The notes beneath the pieces were generated by a model. That model saw only the letters and a program-made list of their open reading frames with translations, was not told the origin of the DNA and did not search any database. Both the position numbers and the translations under genes were made by a program. 33,110 bases of DNA from Terriglobia bacterium (GTDB taxonomy: Bacteria > Acidobacteriota > Terriglobia > UBA7540): NCBI GenBank assembly GCA_030040995.1, contig JASHOS010000118.1, positions 1-33,110 of the forward strand. Reading direction: 5' to 3'. Below are positions 24,301 through 31,767 of the stretch, piece by piece (the stretch's first letter is position 1; each line of letters starts with the position of its first letter).

Positions 24301-24823
24301 CGCCCGGGTCCGCCGGAACAACACCCATGCTGAGCAACGCCAGTTGTGCAAAATTACGCCCATTCAGCGGCAGCGTCTCCATCTGCTGAGAATCGATCAC
24401 TTGGCCAAGACTGGAGGTCTGCGTGTCGAGTTGCGGCGAGACGCCACTTACCTCTACGACTTGAGTCACTTTTCCCACCGGCAGCCTGAAGTTTACAGCC
24501 AATCTCTGCTGGACATTTAAGGTAAAAGGCCCGGCAACCGCTGTCTTGAACCCTGCTTTATCTATCTTCACCATGTAGTTTCCGACCGGAAGCGCCGCCA
24601 CGACGTACTCGCCAATGCCATTTGTGGAAGTCCGGTAGCTTATTTGCTTTTGCACTTCAGTGACCGTCACCCTGGCATTCGGGATGATGGCGTTCGAGCT
24701 ATCCACCACAGTGCCGACGATACTGCCCATGTCCCGCTGCGCGAGACCTCGGGTCGCAAACATGAGCAGTAGCGATCCTGCCAGGAAAATGCTGATCGTA
24801 AAAGGATTCCGGTTGCTTCTCAT
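21362..24823 (-). CDS. TonB-dependent receptor, CarboxypepD_reg/Oar-like
   Basis: A 1153-residue outer-membrane receptor. The signal peptide is MRSNRNPFTISIFLAGSLLLMFATRGLAQ. Next come a carboxypeptidase-regulatory-like beta domain (about 32-120, GSIVGTVVDSSNAIIPNA), a plug domain (about 120-290, with ETLPLNGRNFAQLALL and NFMLDGVDNNSNL), and a long beta-barrel with many Tyr/Phe-ended strands. It ends QIQFALKLYF, with a terminal Phe as in most barrels. Such receptors import large or scarce ligands using the TonB system. The ATG at 24823 is chosen because AGGAGG precedes it by 8 bases and the signal peptide starts there; an upstream extension to 25333 would translate spacer repeats and part of the regulator's region. 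It is the first gene after the AraC regulator and is followed 52 bases later by the PbfA-like gene. No SusD-like partner is present. The ligand is unknown. Confidence 0.9.
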   Translation of the reverse strand: MRSNRNPFTISIFLAGSLLLMFATRGLAQRDMGSIVGTVVDSSNAIIPNARVTVTEVQKQISYRTSTNGIGEYVVAALPVGNYMVKIDKAGFKTAVAGPFTLNVQQRLAVNFRLPVGKVTQVVEVSGVSPQLDTQTSSLGQVIDSQQMETLPLNGRNFAQLALLSMGVVPADPGARNIATYGFSSDGARAYQDNFMLDGVDNNSNLADLFNNTSYSVEPSVDGLQEFKVQTNDYSAEFSRGNGAVVNAVTKSGTNQLHGDAWEFLRNDGLDSRNFFSPTLAIYKQNQFGFTLGGPVVLPHVYNGRDRTFFFADYEGLRIREGLTYTGTVPTVAERAGDFQSLIDYNSPVVSNGQPVVDCNGLPTYSGEMFNTRLTQSSATSPTGLCGVPFAYSSSGQPANLMGANTIDPLSAKLASLWGLPNTSASGYNFVSQPEETSDQNNFDIRVDHVFSQKDRGFVRYSYEDQPSVIPEIFQATGGYGTSFSAGIQSFFEENVALSETHTFSPTVLNEFRFGYNRINSHRYPWGYQQDLSADIPGVPYGPDNGGWPEFNFSGFTGFGDHSDLPTIEKQNIFEFSDSLTWVHNRHTVKFGTDLLPGDEFTIMQPGGARGCWSFDSQFTDNAAAPGTGGSAVASFLLGLPDGAEATTLKTIYYVRNILGFYAQDDWRATSKLTLNLGLRYDFFGNIHEKQNEMGNFDIATNTMIIPSGSTAQLTPILSTLMKLSATGSPSLVPQQLDTLAPRAGLAYQLSKRLVLRTGYGIFFSGYENGPWSNPSLGYNSPFYVEANFETPCGAPSANPALGSADCAIPGFTHMYTGLPTNVLSNPSSPELTEWNTSQSIPYMQQWHFTTQYQLPSDTLLEVGYAASRGVDLYSWFNGNQATPTANPSAPTAPRRPDPAIDTSINELSTQAYSSFNALQARLEKRWSNGLSLLTSYEWGHALDNGASANINSGNNSGYRDFLLYPDLDYGNADFDMRQRFVTSYIYQLPFGPGSKWGRNLSGLTGQLLGGWNTAGILTLQTGNWYTVEDGNANFANSDGNQNPNLTSNPNGKPCIPGTLFNTCAFANPPLGSLGDEGVNMIQEPGAIAWDMSLLKNFRITESKSLQFRAEFFNILNHPNLTTSNLDMGSSSFGFPSSASTPRQIQFALKLYF

Positions 24824-25214
24824 TGCGATTGCCTCCTTATCATAACCGTTCTTTCCTCGCCTCTTTGGGGGAGGGGCGGACCCCGACGAGGCCGGGGCAG
24901 GTGAAGGCTGCGGTAGGGCGGCCCTTGAAACCAGGTGAACGGCATCGCGTTTGAACTGTACTTTACGGTCTGCACGGCGCCTTCGTGAATCCTCCGGTTC
25001 AGCCGAGCCCCAACACACTAATACCGCGAACAGGAATCCGCAGTCGTGAAGCCTCTTAAGGTGTTTGAACGGTATTAAGGGAACCGATCGAAACCAACTG
25101 CTGTTCCAAATAATGAGGGCAGACCGTTCCCCACTCCCGGGGAGGCGGGCCGCGGCGGGCGCTTTCTCCATCCGGCGCCCGCGAGGAAGGGTTGGAATAG
25201 GCTGGCCAGCGTGG
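24824..25214. other. Regulator-receptor spacer with degenerate repeats
   Basis: A 391-base gap between the araC-type gene and the receptor, the natural place for a regulated promoter. I could not settle on a -35/-10 pair. It holds CCTCGCCTCTTTGGGGGAGG near 24854, and at about 25125-25190 a diverged minus-orientation copy of the CGCGCCGGCTGGTGAAG family. That copy includes an 8-bp inverted repeat, GCGGGCGC with GCGCCCGC, at 25155-25182. Confidence 0.55.
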
Positions 25215-26204
25215 TCAACCTTGGGGTCTTGAAGGGGCGCTGCTTCGCCTGAATTGAGTGGGACTAGCACCCACCAACCGCCGAAATATATTCGAGAAAT
25301 GGCTTTGATCTGAGAATCCGGCTTCCAACGCAATTTCTGCCAGCGGTCGATCGGTGCTCACGAGCTGGTCTGAGGCATACTGCACTCGCAGTTGCCGAAT
25401 CATTTGGCCAACGGTCTTTCCGTATGCACTGTGGAAGGCACTCGCCAGCCAAACCGGGTGGATGTCAACTTCGTGCGCAATTTCGGCGAGCGTGAGGGAT
25501 TCCCTAAACCGGTCGTGCACGATTTCGCGGGCGTGGCGCAGCCAGCGAGGTGTCCGATGCTTGTTTCCATTAATGCGCAGGATTTCCGAGAGCAGCATCA
25601 GCAGGGTCCCTTCTACCTCGAGCGGACAGGCGGTATCGAGTTCTATCTCCTTGAATCCCCGGTAGAGTCTCGAAAGCAGCCAGGGAGAGCGCTCAGCGCG
25701 CAGGCTTACGGGTGACCTCAGGTGCTCAGGCTTGCCTTCGCTTGCCTCGAGACGCGCCGGATGAACCTCAATCACCAGGACGCGGACTCGAGACTGATGA
25801 GCGTTGTGCGAGTGCACCACTCCCGAGGGGCAGTAGTCCAAAGTCCAGGGAACTGATACCCAGGTGGTTTTTGTACCGAAAATATGGTTGAATCTTCCGC
25901 CAAGATTGGCCTTCATCAGGCTGTGCTCATGAAAGTGGGGAGGAGTTCCCACGAAATCCTGTGAGTAGACAAGCTCGCTCAGTTTGAATCCTTCCAGCGA
26001 GTGAGCCCTGACCCTCTCGCCAAAAAATTTTCCGGCTGCTAACCCTTCCGTCACGATACACCTTGCCTTGCGTTCATCCTGCGTTTCACCGGGAGAATTC
26101 CAATCGGCGATGAACTTTCCTGTATGTGAACTTTGCAATGCGCCAGTTAAGCGCCCATTACGGAGACGTGAAATTACCTCATTACGCGCCATACTGAGCG
26201 GCAT
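25215..26204 (-). CDS. AraC-family transcriptional regulator with cupin-like sensor domain
   Basis: A 329-residue regulator. Residues about 40-165 form a cupin-like ligand-sensing domain with PPHFHEHS (about 88-95). Residues about 220-320 form the paired helix-turn-helix domain: SLTLAEIAHEVDIHPVWLASAFHSAYGKTVGQMIRQLRVQYA, then PLAEIALEAGFSDQSHFSNIFRRLVGASPTQFRR, the typical AraC signature. It heads the minus-strand receptor/phosphonate block and lies divergent to the OPA transporter, so it is placed to control both. The ligand is unknown; a phosphonate or sugar is plausible. Start uncertain: the ATG at 26204 overlaps the arm of a repeat element and has no Shine-Dalgarno sequence. The in-frame ATG at 26192 (MARNEV) would avoid it. 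Confidence 0.88.
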   Translation of the reverse strand: MPLSMARNEVISRLRNGRLTGALQSSHTGKFIADWNSPGETQDERKARCIVTEGLAAGKFFGERVRAHSLEGFKLSELVYSQDFVGTPPHFHEHSLMKANLGGRFNHIFGTKTTWVSVPWTLDYCPSGVVHSHNAHQSRVRVLVIEVHPARLEASEGKPEHLRSPVSLRAERSPWLLSRLYRGFKEIELDTACPLEVEGTLLMLLSEILRINGNKHRTPRWLRHAREIVHDRFRESLTLAEIAHEVDIHPVWLASAFHSAYGKTVGQMIRQLRVQYASDQLVSTDRPLAEIALEAGFSDQSHFSNIFRRLVGASPTQFRRSSAPSRPQG

Positions 26205-26311
26205 AAGTCCGCGACGCTCGATCGCTGTAGCGCCGGTCCCGCTCGGCGGGACCGGAGAATTTCGCTGCTCATAGAGTGGCGCTACAACAAAATAGCCGTC
26301 GCGGACTTATG
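26202..26311. repeat. 110-bp MITE-like inverted-repeat element at the regulator start
   Basis: Perfect 15-bp terminal arms CATAAGTCCGCGACG (26202-26216) and CGTCGCGGACTTATG (26297-26311). Nested inside are TGTAGCGCC/GGCGCTACA and the hairpin GGTCCCGCTCGGCGGGACC. The left arm contains the ATG complement of the annotated regulator start. No protein is encoded inside, as in miniature inverted-repeat elements. Clear target-site duplications were not found. Confidence 0.7.
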
Positions 26312-26762
26312 TCGTTGTGTATAAAAGGGTTTTTCTACAGCCTGTTTAGCCCAGCCTTCTCACCAGGATCGTCTGTGGCGCCGGAAGGCGCGATTCCGGC
26401 TTAAGCCCACCCGTACCTTAATTTCATTCAAAAACCTTCTCAAACTTCAAGACCTCCCAGCGCCTTTGCGGTAATTTAGGAAACAGGAGCTGGCGTCGGG
26501 ACAAGGGCAGAATCTTGAATCCAAACCTCAAACCGGCCTTCGGTTGTGGCACTCCATACTCGGGATCCGGAATTCGAGGTCCGGGACTCTGAGTTCAGCA
26601 AGGGATCTTGAGTGTGGAGTTTTGAATTTTGAATCGGCCTTTGGTTGCGACCGCGAATCTGGGCCGTGTCGAAGTGTGACGGCAGGGTGGAAGACGGTAT
26701 CATCCTTACGACGGTCACGATGTTACTAAAGCAACCTCTCCGCGACCGGGGGAAGACCCTAT
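26312..26762. other. Spacer upstream of the OPA transporter gene
   Basis: About 450 bases between the repeat element and the transporter. I see no supported gene; short frames here lack protein features. The promoter for the transporter should lie here, but no clear -35/-10 pair was identified. The stretch GAATTCGAGGTCCGGGACTC and following TTGAATTTTGAATC are low-complexity and repeat-like. Confidence 0.5.
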
Positions 26763-28088
26763 TTGAAAGCCCAGCTCCAAGACGTTAGCGCGCGAAAGTG
26801 GCGCTACCGAATATTTAGCGTCACCTGGCTCGCCTATGCCGGCTTTTATCTGTGCCGGAAGAACCTGAGTGTAGCCATCCCGCTTCTCGAGACACATCTT
26901 GGTTATTCCACGGGTCAGTTGGCCAACGTTATCTTCGGATTCAGCCTAATTTACGCTTTGGGGCAGTTTATCTTCGGAGTTTTGTCCGATCGCTTTGGTC
27001 CCCGGCTGATCGTGGGGGTAGGTTTGTTTATTGTGGTATTAGCGAATTTTCTGCTGACAGCGCAGAGTTCGCTCGTGCTCCTCACGATTCTTGTCTGCCT
27101 GGGAAGCGTGGGTCAGGCGACAGGATGGTCAGGCTTGGTGAAGACCATGGCGTGCTGGTTCAGGCGCGAGGAGCGGGGAGTGGTCATGGGTTGGTGGGGC
27201 ACGAACTACGTTCTGGGCGGATCTCTGGCTACTCTCTTCGCTACGTTCGTCGCCACCAGCCCTATCCTGTTCTCATCCTGGTCATGGCGTCGAGCATTTT
27301 TTTTTCCGGCCCTTCTGCTGCTTATCATTGCGCTGATCTTTGTCTTTGGCGTGAGGAACGAGCCGGCCGACGTAGGCCTGCCTGGGGTTGAAGACGGGTT
27401 GGATTTCAGTGCGAACGCCGCGAAGGATTCAAGCGCTGTATTCCCCTGCCCTCAGAATTCGAGAAGCGTCATCCGTGGTCTTGTGACGAACCCCGCAATC
27501 TGGGCCATCGGCATTATGTATTTTTTTCTTACCATAACACGCTATTCATTCCTCTTCTGGCTTCCACTCTACATGACCCAGCATCTCGGTTACACGCTCA
27601 GCGATGCCGGCTATACCTCTTCGCTCTATGAATTGGTGGGTTTCGCAGGTGCGATCATCGCTGGCTACGCTTCGGAAAAGCTCTTTCAGTCGCGACGTTT
27701 TCCGGTTGGCGTATTGATGCTGCTTGGTCTAGCGCTGGCCAGCCTGTTCCAACCCTTCCTGGCTGCGCACGGGCATGCGTACAACGCCCTGGGAATCTCC
27801 GTCATCGGAATCATGACTTATGGAGTTGACACTCTGATGTCCGGAGCTGCGGCCCAGGATATGGGTACAGCCCAGGCTGCTGCGACTGCCTCTGGTTTCA
27901 TCGATGGTGTCGGCCACTTGGGAGAAATCATTTCCCCCTTTCTGGTAGCCGCGATCACATCGCGGTTCGGCTGGGATGTGCTTTTTTATATTTTTGTGGT
28001 ATTCGCGCTGCTGGGCAGCGCCTTCTTGGCTCCCTACTGGACCTATATTCCCCACCGGAGTACCGGAGGAGCAAACTTTAACGGTTGA
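26763..28088 (+). CDS. MFS transporter, organophosphate:phosphate antiporter (GlpT/UhpT-like) family
   Basis: A 441-residue inner-membrane carrier with about 12 membrane segments. It aligns by eye with GlpT: YAGFYLCRKNLSVAIP matches the GlpT segment around Arg45 (here Arg32), and TITRYSFLFWLPLYM matches that around Arg269 (here Arg260). Those two arginines bind the phosphoryl group in GlpT. SLYELVGFAGAIIAGYASEKLF also matches the GlpT N-half/C-half pattern. This supports an organophosphate or organophosphonate substrate. The GlpT His165 position is not conserved, so the substrate probably differs from glycerol-3-phosphate. The start is TTG at 26763 with GGGGGAAG 7 bases upstream. Its stop overlaps the proposed hutH start in TTGA, implying co-transcription with hut genes. 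It is divergent from the AraC regulator. Confidence 0.87.
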   Translation: MKAQLQDVSARKWRYRIFSVTWLAYAGFYLCRKNLSVAIPLLETHLGYSTGQLANVIFGFSLIYALGQFIFGVLSDRFGPRLIVGVGLFIVVLANFLLTAQSSLVLLTILVCLGSVGQATGWSGLVKTMACWFRREERGVVMGWWGTNYVLGGSLATLFATFVATSPILFSSWSWRRAFFFPALLLLIIALIFVFGVRNEPADVGLPGVEDGLDFSANAAKDSSAVFPCPQNSRSVIRGLVTNPAIWAIGIMYFFLTITRYSFLFWLPLYMTQHLGYTLSDAGYTSSLYELVGFAGAIIAGYASEKLFQSRRFPVGVLMLLGLALASLFQPFLAAHGHAYNALGISVIGIMTYGVDTLMSGAAAQDMGTAQAAATASGFIDGVGHLGEIISPFLVAAITSRFGWDVLFYIFVVFALLGSAFLAPYWTYIPHRSTGGANFNG

Positions 28089-29629
28089 CTCGTGGGCCAG
28101 CTTCTTTCACACTCCGATTTGTGGATACCCTTCAGCTTTCCGGTCAGCCAATCACTCTCGAACAACTTGGGGCCGTCGCGGTCAGCCAGATGCACGTTAG
28201 TCTGGCGCCCGCTGTCGCAGCGCGTCTCCAGGCCTCCAGGCGCGTTATCGAAGAAGCGCTTGCAGCGGGGCAGGTTGTTTATGGTGTGAATACCGGATTC
28301 GGCCGTTTGGCAAGCATCCACATCCCGGCCACGGATCTTGCCGCTCTCCAGGTAAACCTTATCCGCAGCCACGCTTGCGGGGTGGGCCCTCCGCTCCCGG
28401 AGCCCGAAGCGCGCGCCATGATGTTGTTGAGAGCCAATGCCTTGGCCCTTGGCTACAGCGGCGTGCGGCGGGATTTGGTTGACCTTATGATCGCGATGCT
28501 GGAGCACGGGATTCACCCTGTCATTCCGGAGAAGGGCTCAGTGGGGGCAAGCGGAGACTTAGCGCCTCTCGCGCATCTGGCCCTGACGGTGATCGGGGAA
28601 GGGGAGGTCTTTTACCACGGCGAGCGGATGAGGGCGTCGGAGGCTTTCCGCCGCACCGGACTGCGGGCGCTGTGTCTTGGCGCCAAGGAGGGAGTCGCGC
28701 TGCTCAACGGAACTCAGGCGATGGCGAGCGTGGGCGGCCTCGCCGTGCTCCGCGCGGAGCGTCTGGCGGGCATTGCCGATGTCGCGGGCGCCATGTCTCT
28801 CGAAGCGTTGCGCGGCACGCCGGTACCGTTTGACGAGCGCATCCAGGCGGTGCGCCCCTATCCTGGTCAGGCTGGCGCGGCTGCGCACCTGCGCGCGCTC
28901 CTGGTTGAGAGCGAAATCCGCCAGTCGCACTTGCGGGGCGATCCTCGCGTGCAGGATGCTTATAGCCTACGCTGCATGCCGCAGGTCCACGGCGCCGCGC
29001 GCGGAGTTTTTGCCCATGTGCGCGCCATTCTTGAAACGGAGAGCGGGTCGGCGACGGATAACCCGCTGGTGTTTGCGGAGACCGGTGATGTGCTTTCGGG
29101 CGGCAATTTTCACGGCGCGCCTCTCGCCTTCGCCTTGGATTACGCCGCCATTGCCCTGACTAGCCTCGCCAGCATGAGCGAGCGCCGCATTGCGCGGCTG
29201 GTTCATCCTGACCTCAACGAGGGCTTGCCGCCTTTCCTTGCTCCCCAGCCGGGGCTCGCGTCCGGATTTATGATCCCTCAGGTGGTTGCGGTAGCTCTTC
29301 TCAATGAGATGAAAATACTCGCGCATCCCGCCAGCGTGGATAACCTGGACACTTCCGGAAGCCAGGAGGATCACTTGTCCATGGGCATGACCGCGGCGCT
29401 CAAGCTGCGCGCCCTGGTTGAGAATGCGGAACGAATTTTTGCGATTGAGTTGCTCACGGCGGCCGAGGGCCTGGAACATCGCGCGCCGCTCCGGGCGGGA
29501 CGTGGCGTCGAGGAAGCCCGCTACGCCGTTCGCGCCCTCGCGCCGCCCCTTACGGCGGACCGCCCGCTCGGCCCGGACATCGAACGGCTGGCGGCGGCGA
29601 TAGGGAAAGGCGATTTTGACCGATGGTGA
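28085..29629 (+). CDS. hutH: Histidine ammonia-lyase (histidase)
   Basis: The first step of histidine breakdown: histidine to urocanate plus ammonia. A protein of 514 residues, normal length. The MIO cofactor is formed from Ala155-Ser156-Gly157 in GSVGASGDLAPLAHLAL. Tyr66 in VVYGVNTGFG is the conserved catalytic-site motif. NPLVF, FHGAPLAFALD and SQEDHLSMG are further family segments. The start is uncertain: TTG at 28085 overlaps the transporter stop (TTGA) and has GGAGGA 14 bases upstream; GTG at 28121 is the alternative and fits the usual N-terminus (DTLQLSG). Followed by hutU after a 232-base, repeat-containing spacer. Confidence 0.95.
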   Translation: MTRGPASFTLRFVDTLQLSGQPITLEQLGAVAVSQMHVSLAPAVAARLQASRRVIEEALAAGQVVYGVNTGFGRLASIHIPATDLAALQVNLIRSHACGVGPPLPEPEARAMMLLRANALALGYSGVRRDLVDLMIAMLEHGIHPVIPEKGSVGASGDLAPLAHLALTVIGEGEVFYHGERMRASEAFRRTGLRALCLGAKEGVALLNGTQAMASVGGLAVLRAERLAGIADVAGAMSLEALRGTPVPFDERIQAVRPYPGQAGAAAHLRALLVESEIRQSHLRGDPRVQDAYSLRCMPQVHGAARGVFAHVRAILETESGSATDNPLVFAETGDVLSGGNFHGAPLAFALDYAAIALTSLASMSERRIARLVHPDLNEGLPPFLAPQPGLASGFMIPQVVAVALLNEMKILAHPASVDNLDTSGSQEDHLSMGMTAALKLRALVENAERIFAIELLTAAEGLEHRAPLRAGRGVEEARYAVRALAPPLTADRPLGPDIERLAAAIGKGDFDRW

Positions 29630-29682
29630 GCGACATTCCGGAACGACTGAAGTCTTGCCCTGTCTTGAAAATCTCGGCAGGA

Positions 29683-29760
29683 ACCCCCTCACCCGGCTCG
29701 CGCCGGCTGGTGAAAACGCCGGCCGCGCGCCACCCTCTCCCCCAAGGGGGTGAGGGCAGA
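29683..29760 (+). repeat. CGCGCCGGCTGGTGAAG repeat family, copy 2 (hutH-hutU spacer)
   Basis: CCCCCTCACCCGGCTCGCG, CGGCTGGTGAAAACGCCGGC, ACCCTCTCCCCCAAGGGGGT and GAGGGCAGA. Complementary outer and inner arms would fold into a long cruciform-like hairpin. It lies inside the hut operon. Confidence 0.82.
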
Positions 29761-29861
29761 GGTCTTAATAATCGCTTCTCGGGTTTCGCAAAGCGACGCG
29801 GGCCGACGGATACACAGCACTTAAGAACCACGCCTGTAAGCCAACTGCGAGGGGGTTGCTT

Positions 29862-31550
29862 ATGATGACGACTTATCAGACCATACGGGCCCCGCGCGGA
29901 AGCCAACTGGCCTGCAAGGGTTGGCATCAGGAGGCGGCGCTCCGCATGCTCATGAATAATCTTGACCCGGATGTGGCGGAGAGGCCGGAGGACCTTATCA
30001 TCTACGGCGGCGCCGGCAAAGCCGCGCGCAATTGGGACTGCTATGAAGCCATCGTGACGGCGTTGAAGAGTCTCGAAAATGACGAGACGCTTCTCGTGCA
30101 GTCCGGCAAGCCGGTAGGCGTGTTTCGGACACACGAGTGGGCGCCTCGAGTGCTCATCGCCAACGCCAACCTGGTGGGCCACTGGTCAACGTGGGAAAAG
30201 TTCCGCGAGCTCGAGCGGCTAGGCCTCACCATGTACGGCCAGATGACTGCGGGAAGCTGGATTTATATCGGCGCGCAAGGAATTCTTCAGGGCACCTACG
30301 AGACGTTTGCCGCAGCCGCTGAGAAACACTTCGGGGGCAGCCTCTCTGGCAGGTTGCTGGTGAGTGGCGGCATGGGCGGCATGGGCGGCGCGCAGCCGCT
30401 TGCGGCTACCCTGACCGGAGCCGCGTTTCTCGGCGTTGAGGTTGATCCGGAGCGCATCAAGAAGCGCATCCGCGCCGGTTACTGCGACATCTGCGTCAAT
30501 GATCTGGACGAGGCGCTGCGTATTCTGAAGAATGGAGTGCGGCAGAAGCGGGCTGTTTCCGTGGGACTGATTGGGAACTGCGCCGAGATTGTCCCGGAAC
30601 TGGCGAGGCGGGGCGTGGTCCCGGATTTGCTCACGGACCAGACCAGCGCCCACGACCCGCTGAACGGGTATATCCCTTGCGGATTGGGCCTGGAGGAGGC
30701 CGCCGGGCTCCGGCGCAAATCGCCCGAAGATTACTTGAAGCGCGCCTACGAGTCGATTGCGCAGCACGTCACGGGAATGCTCGAGCTGCAAAAACTCGGC
30801 GCCGTCACCTTTGACTATGGCAACAACATCCGCACCATGGCTTTCGAACACGGCGGCGTCAACAGCGCTTACAATTTTCCGGGCTTCGTTCCGGCTTATA
30901 TTCGCCCCATGTTTTGTGAAGGGCGCGGGCCGTTCCGGTGGGTTGCGCTTTCGGGAGAAGCGAGCGACGTTTACCGCACGGATGATCTGGTCCTCGAGAT
31001 GTTTCCGGAAAAGGAGACGCTGACCCGCTGGATTCGCCTGGCGCGCAAGCATGTTCGATTTCAGGGCCTGCCGGCGCGCATCTGCTGGCTCGGCCAAGGC
31101 GAGAGAGCGCGGTTTGGAGGGCGGTTGAATGAACTGGTGGCGCGCGGTGAATTGAAAGCGCCCATTGTCATGGGGCGCGATCATCTAGACTGCGGCTCGG
31201 TGGCCTCGCCATTCCGAGAAACGGAAAGCATGAAGGATGGAAGCGACGCCATTGCCGATTGGCCGCTCCTCAATGCGCTTCTCAACACCGCCTCGGGCGC
31301 GAGTTGGGTTTCAATCCATAATGGAGGAGGGGTTGGCATCGGCTATGCCCTGCACGCCGGCCAAGTGACGGTGGCGGATGGCACGCCGGAAATGGCCAGA
31401 AGAATCGAACGCGTTCTTACCAACGATCCAGGCATTGGAGTGGCGCGCCACGCGGACGCCGGATACGGCCAGGCTCTTCAAACCGCTCAGGCTCATGGAA
31501 TCAACCTGCCAATGAGGGCGGCTTCCGCGGAGCGCCAAAAGCTGCCGTGA
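29862..31550 (+). CDS. hutU: Urocanate hydratase
   Basis: The second step of histidine degradation: adds water to urocanate to give 4-imidazolone-5-propionate, using tightly bound NAD+. A protein of 562 residues from the ATG at 29862, normal length. Seen: [40 protein letters not shown], the Gly-rich NAD-binding stretch [14 protein letters not shown] (about 168-181), [12 protein letters not shown], and [21 protein letters not shown]. The start is chosen from GAGGGGG at 29849-29855, 6 bases upstream; a TTG at 29856 overlaps that site and is rejected. It sits between hutH and hutI on the same strand with repeat-bearing spacers on both sides. Confidence 0.96.
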   Translation: MMTTYQTIRAPRGSQLACKGWHQEAALRMLMNNLDPDVAERPEDLIIYGGAGKAARNWDCYEAIVTALKSLENDETLLVQSGKPVGVFRTHEWAPRVLIANANLVGHWSTWEKFRELERLGLTMYGQMTAGSWIYIGAQGILQGTYETFAAAAEKHFGGSLSGRLLVSGGMGGMGGAQPLAATLTGAAFLGVEVDPERIKKRIRAGYCDICVNDLDEALRILKNGVRQKRAVSVGLIGNCAEIVPELARRGVVPDLLTDQTSAHDPLNGYIPCGLGLEEAAGLRRKSPEDYLKRAYESIAQHVTGMLELQKLGAVTFDYGNNIRTMAFEHGGVNSAYNFPGFVPAYIRPMFCEGRGPFRWVALSGEASDVYRTDDLVLEMFPEKETLTRWIRLARKHVRFQGLPARICWLGQGERARFGGRLNELVARGELKAPIVMGRDHLDCGSVASPFRETESMKDGSDAIADWPLLNALLNTASGASWVSIHNGGGVGIGYALHAGQVTVADGTPEMARRIERVLTNDPGIGVARHADAGYGQALQTAQAHGINLPMRAASAERQKLP

Positions 31551-31564
31551 AAACTCCGGTCAGG

Positions 31565-31710
31565 ACCCCCTCACCCGCCTGCGGGCAGGAGCCGCTCCGT
31601 CGCTGAAGCTCTGGAGCGTAAGCGACCTTCGGTGGGCGCAGGCCCGACTCGCGCCGGCTGGTGAAGACGCCGGACGCGAGCCACCCTCTCCCCCAAAGGG
31701 ACGAGGGCAG
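31565..31710 (+). repeat. CGCGCCGGCTGGTGAAG repeat family, copy 3, interrupted (hutU-hutI spacer)
   Basis: It begins CCCCCTCACCCGCCTGCGGG and ends with CGCGCCGGCTGGTGAAGACG, CGGACGCGAGCCACCC and GGGACGAGGGCAGAG. Compared with the other copies, about 70 extra bases (about 31583-31647) split the left arm from the core; the extra piece includes GCTGAAGCTCTGGAGCG. Confidence 0.78.
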
Positions 31711-31767
31711 AGTGTTGGTGAACTTTGGTTGCTGCTCTGCGGCGCTAGGCTATAAAGCAACTTTACT

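Noticed and set aside
24824-25333. N-terminal extension of the TonB-dependent receptor to 25333
   Set aside because: It would cover repeat-bearing spacer and the end of the regulator gene. The ATG at 24823 has an AGGAGG site and a signal peptide.
28967-29692. 241-codon minus-strand open frame over hutH
   Set aside because: A shadow of the GC-rich hutH gene.
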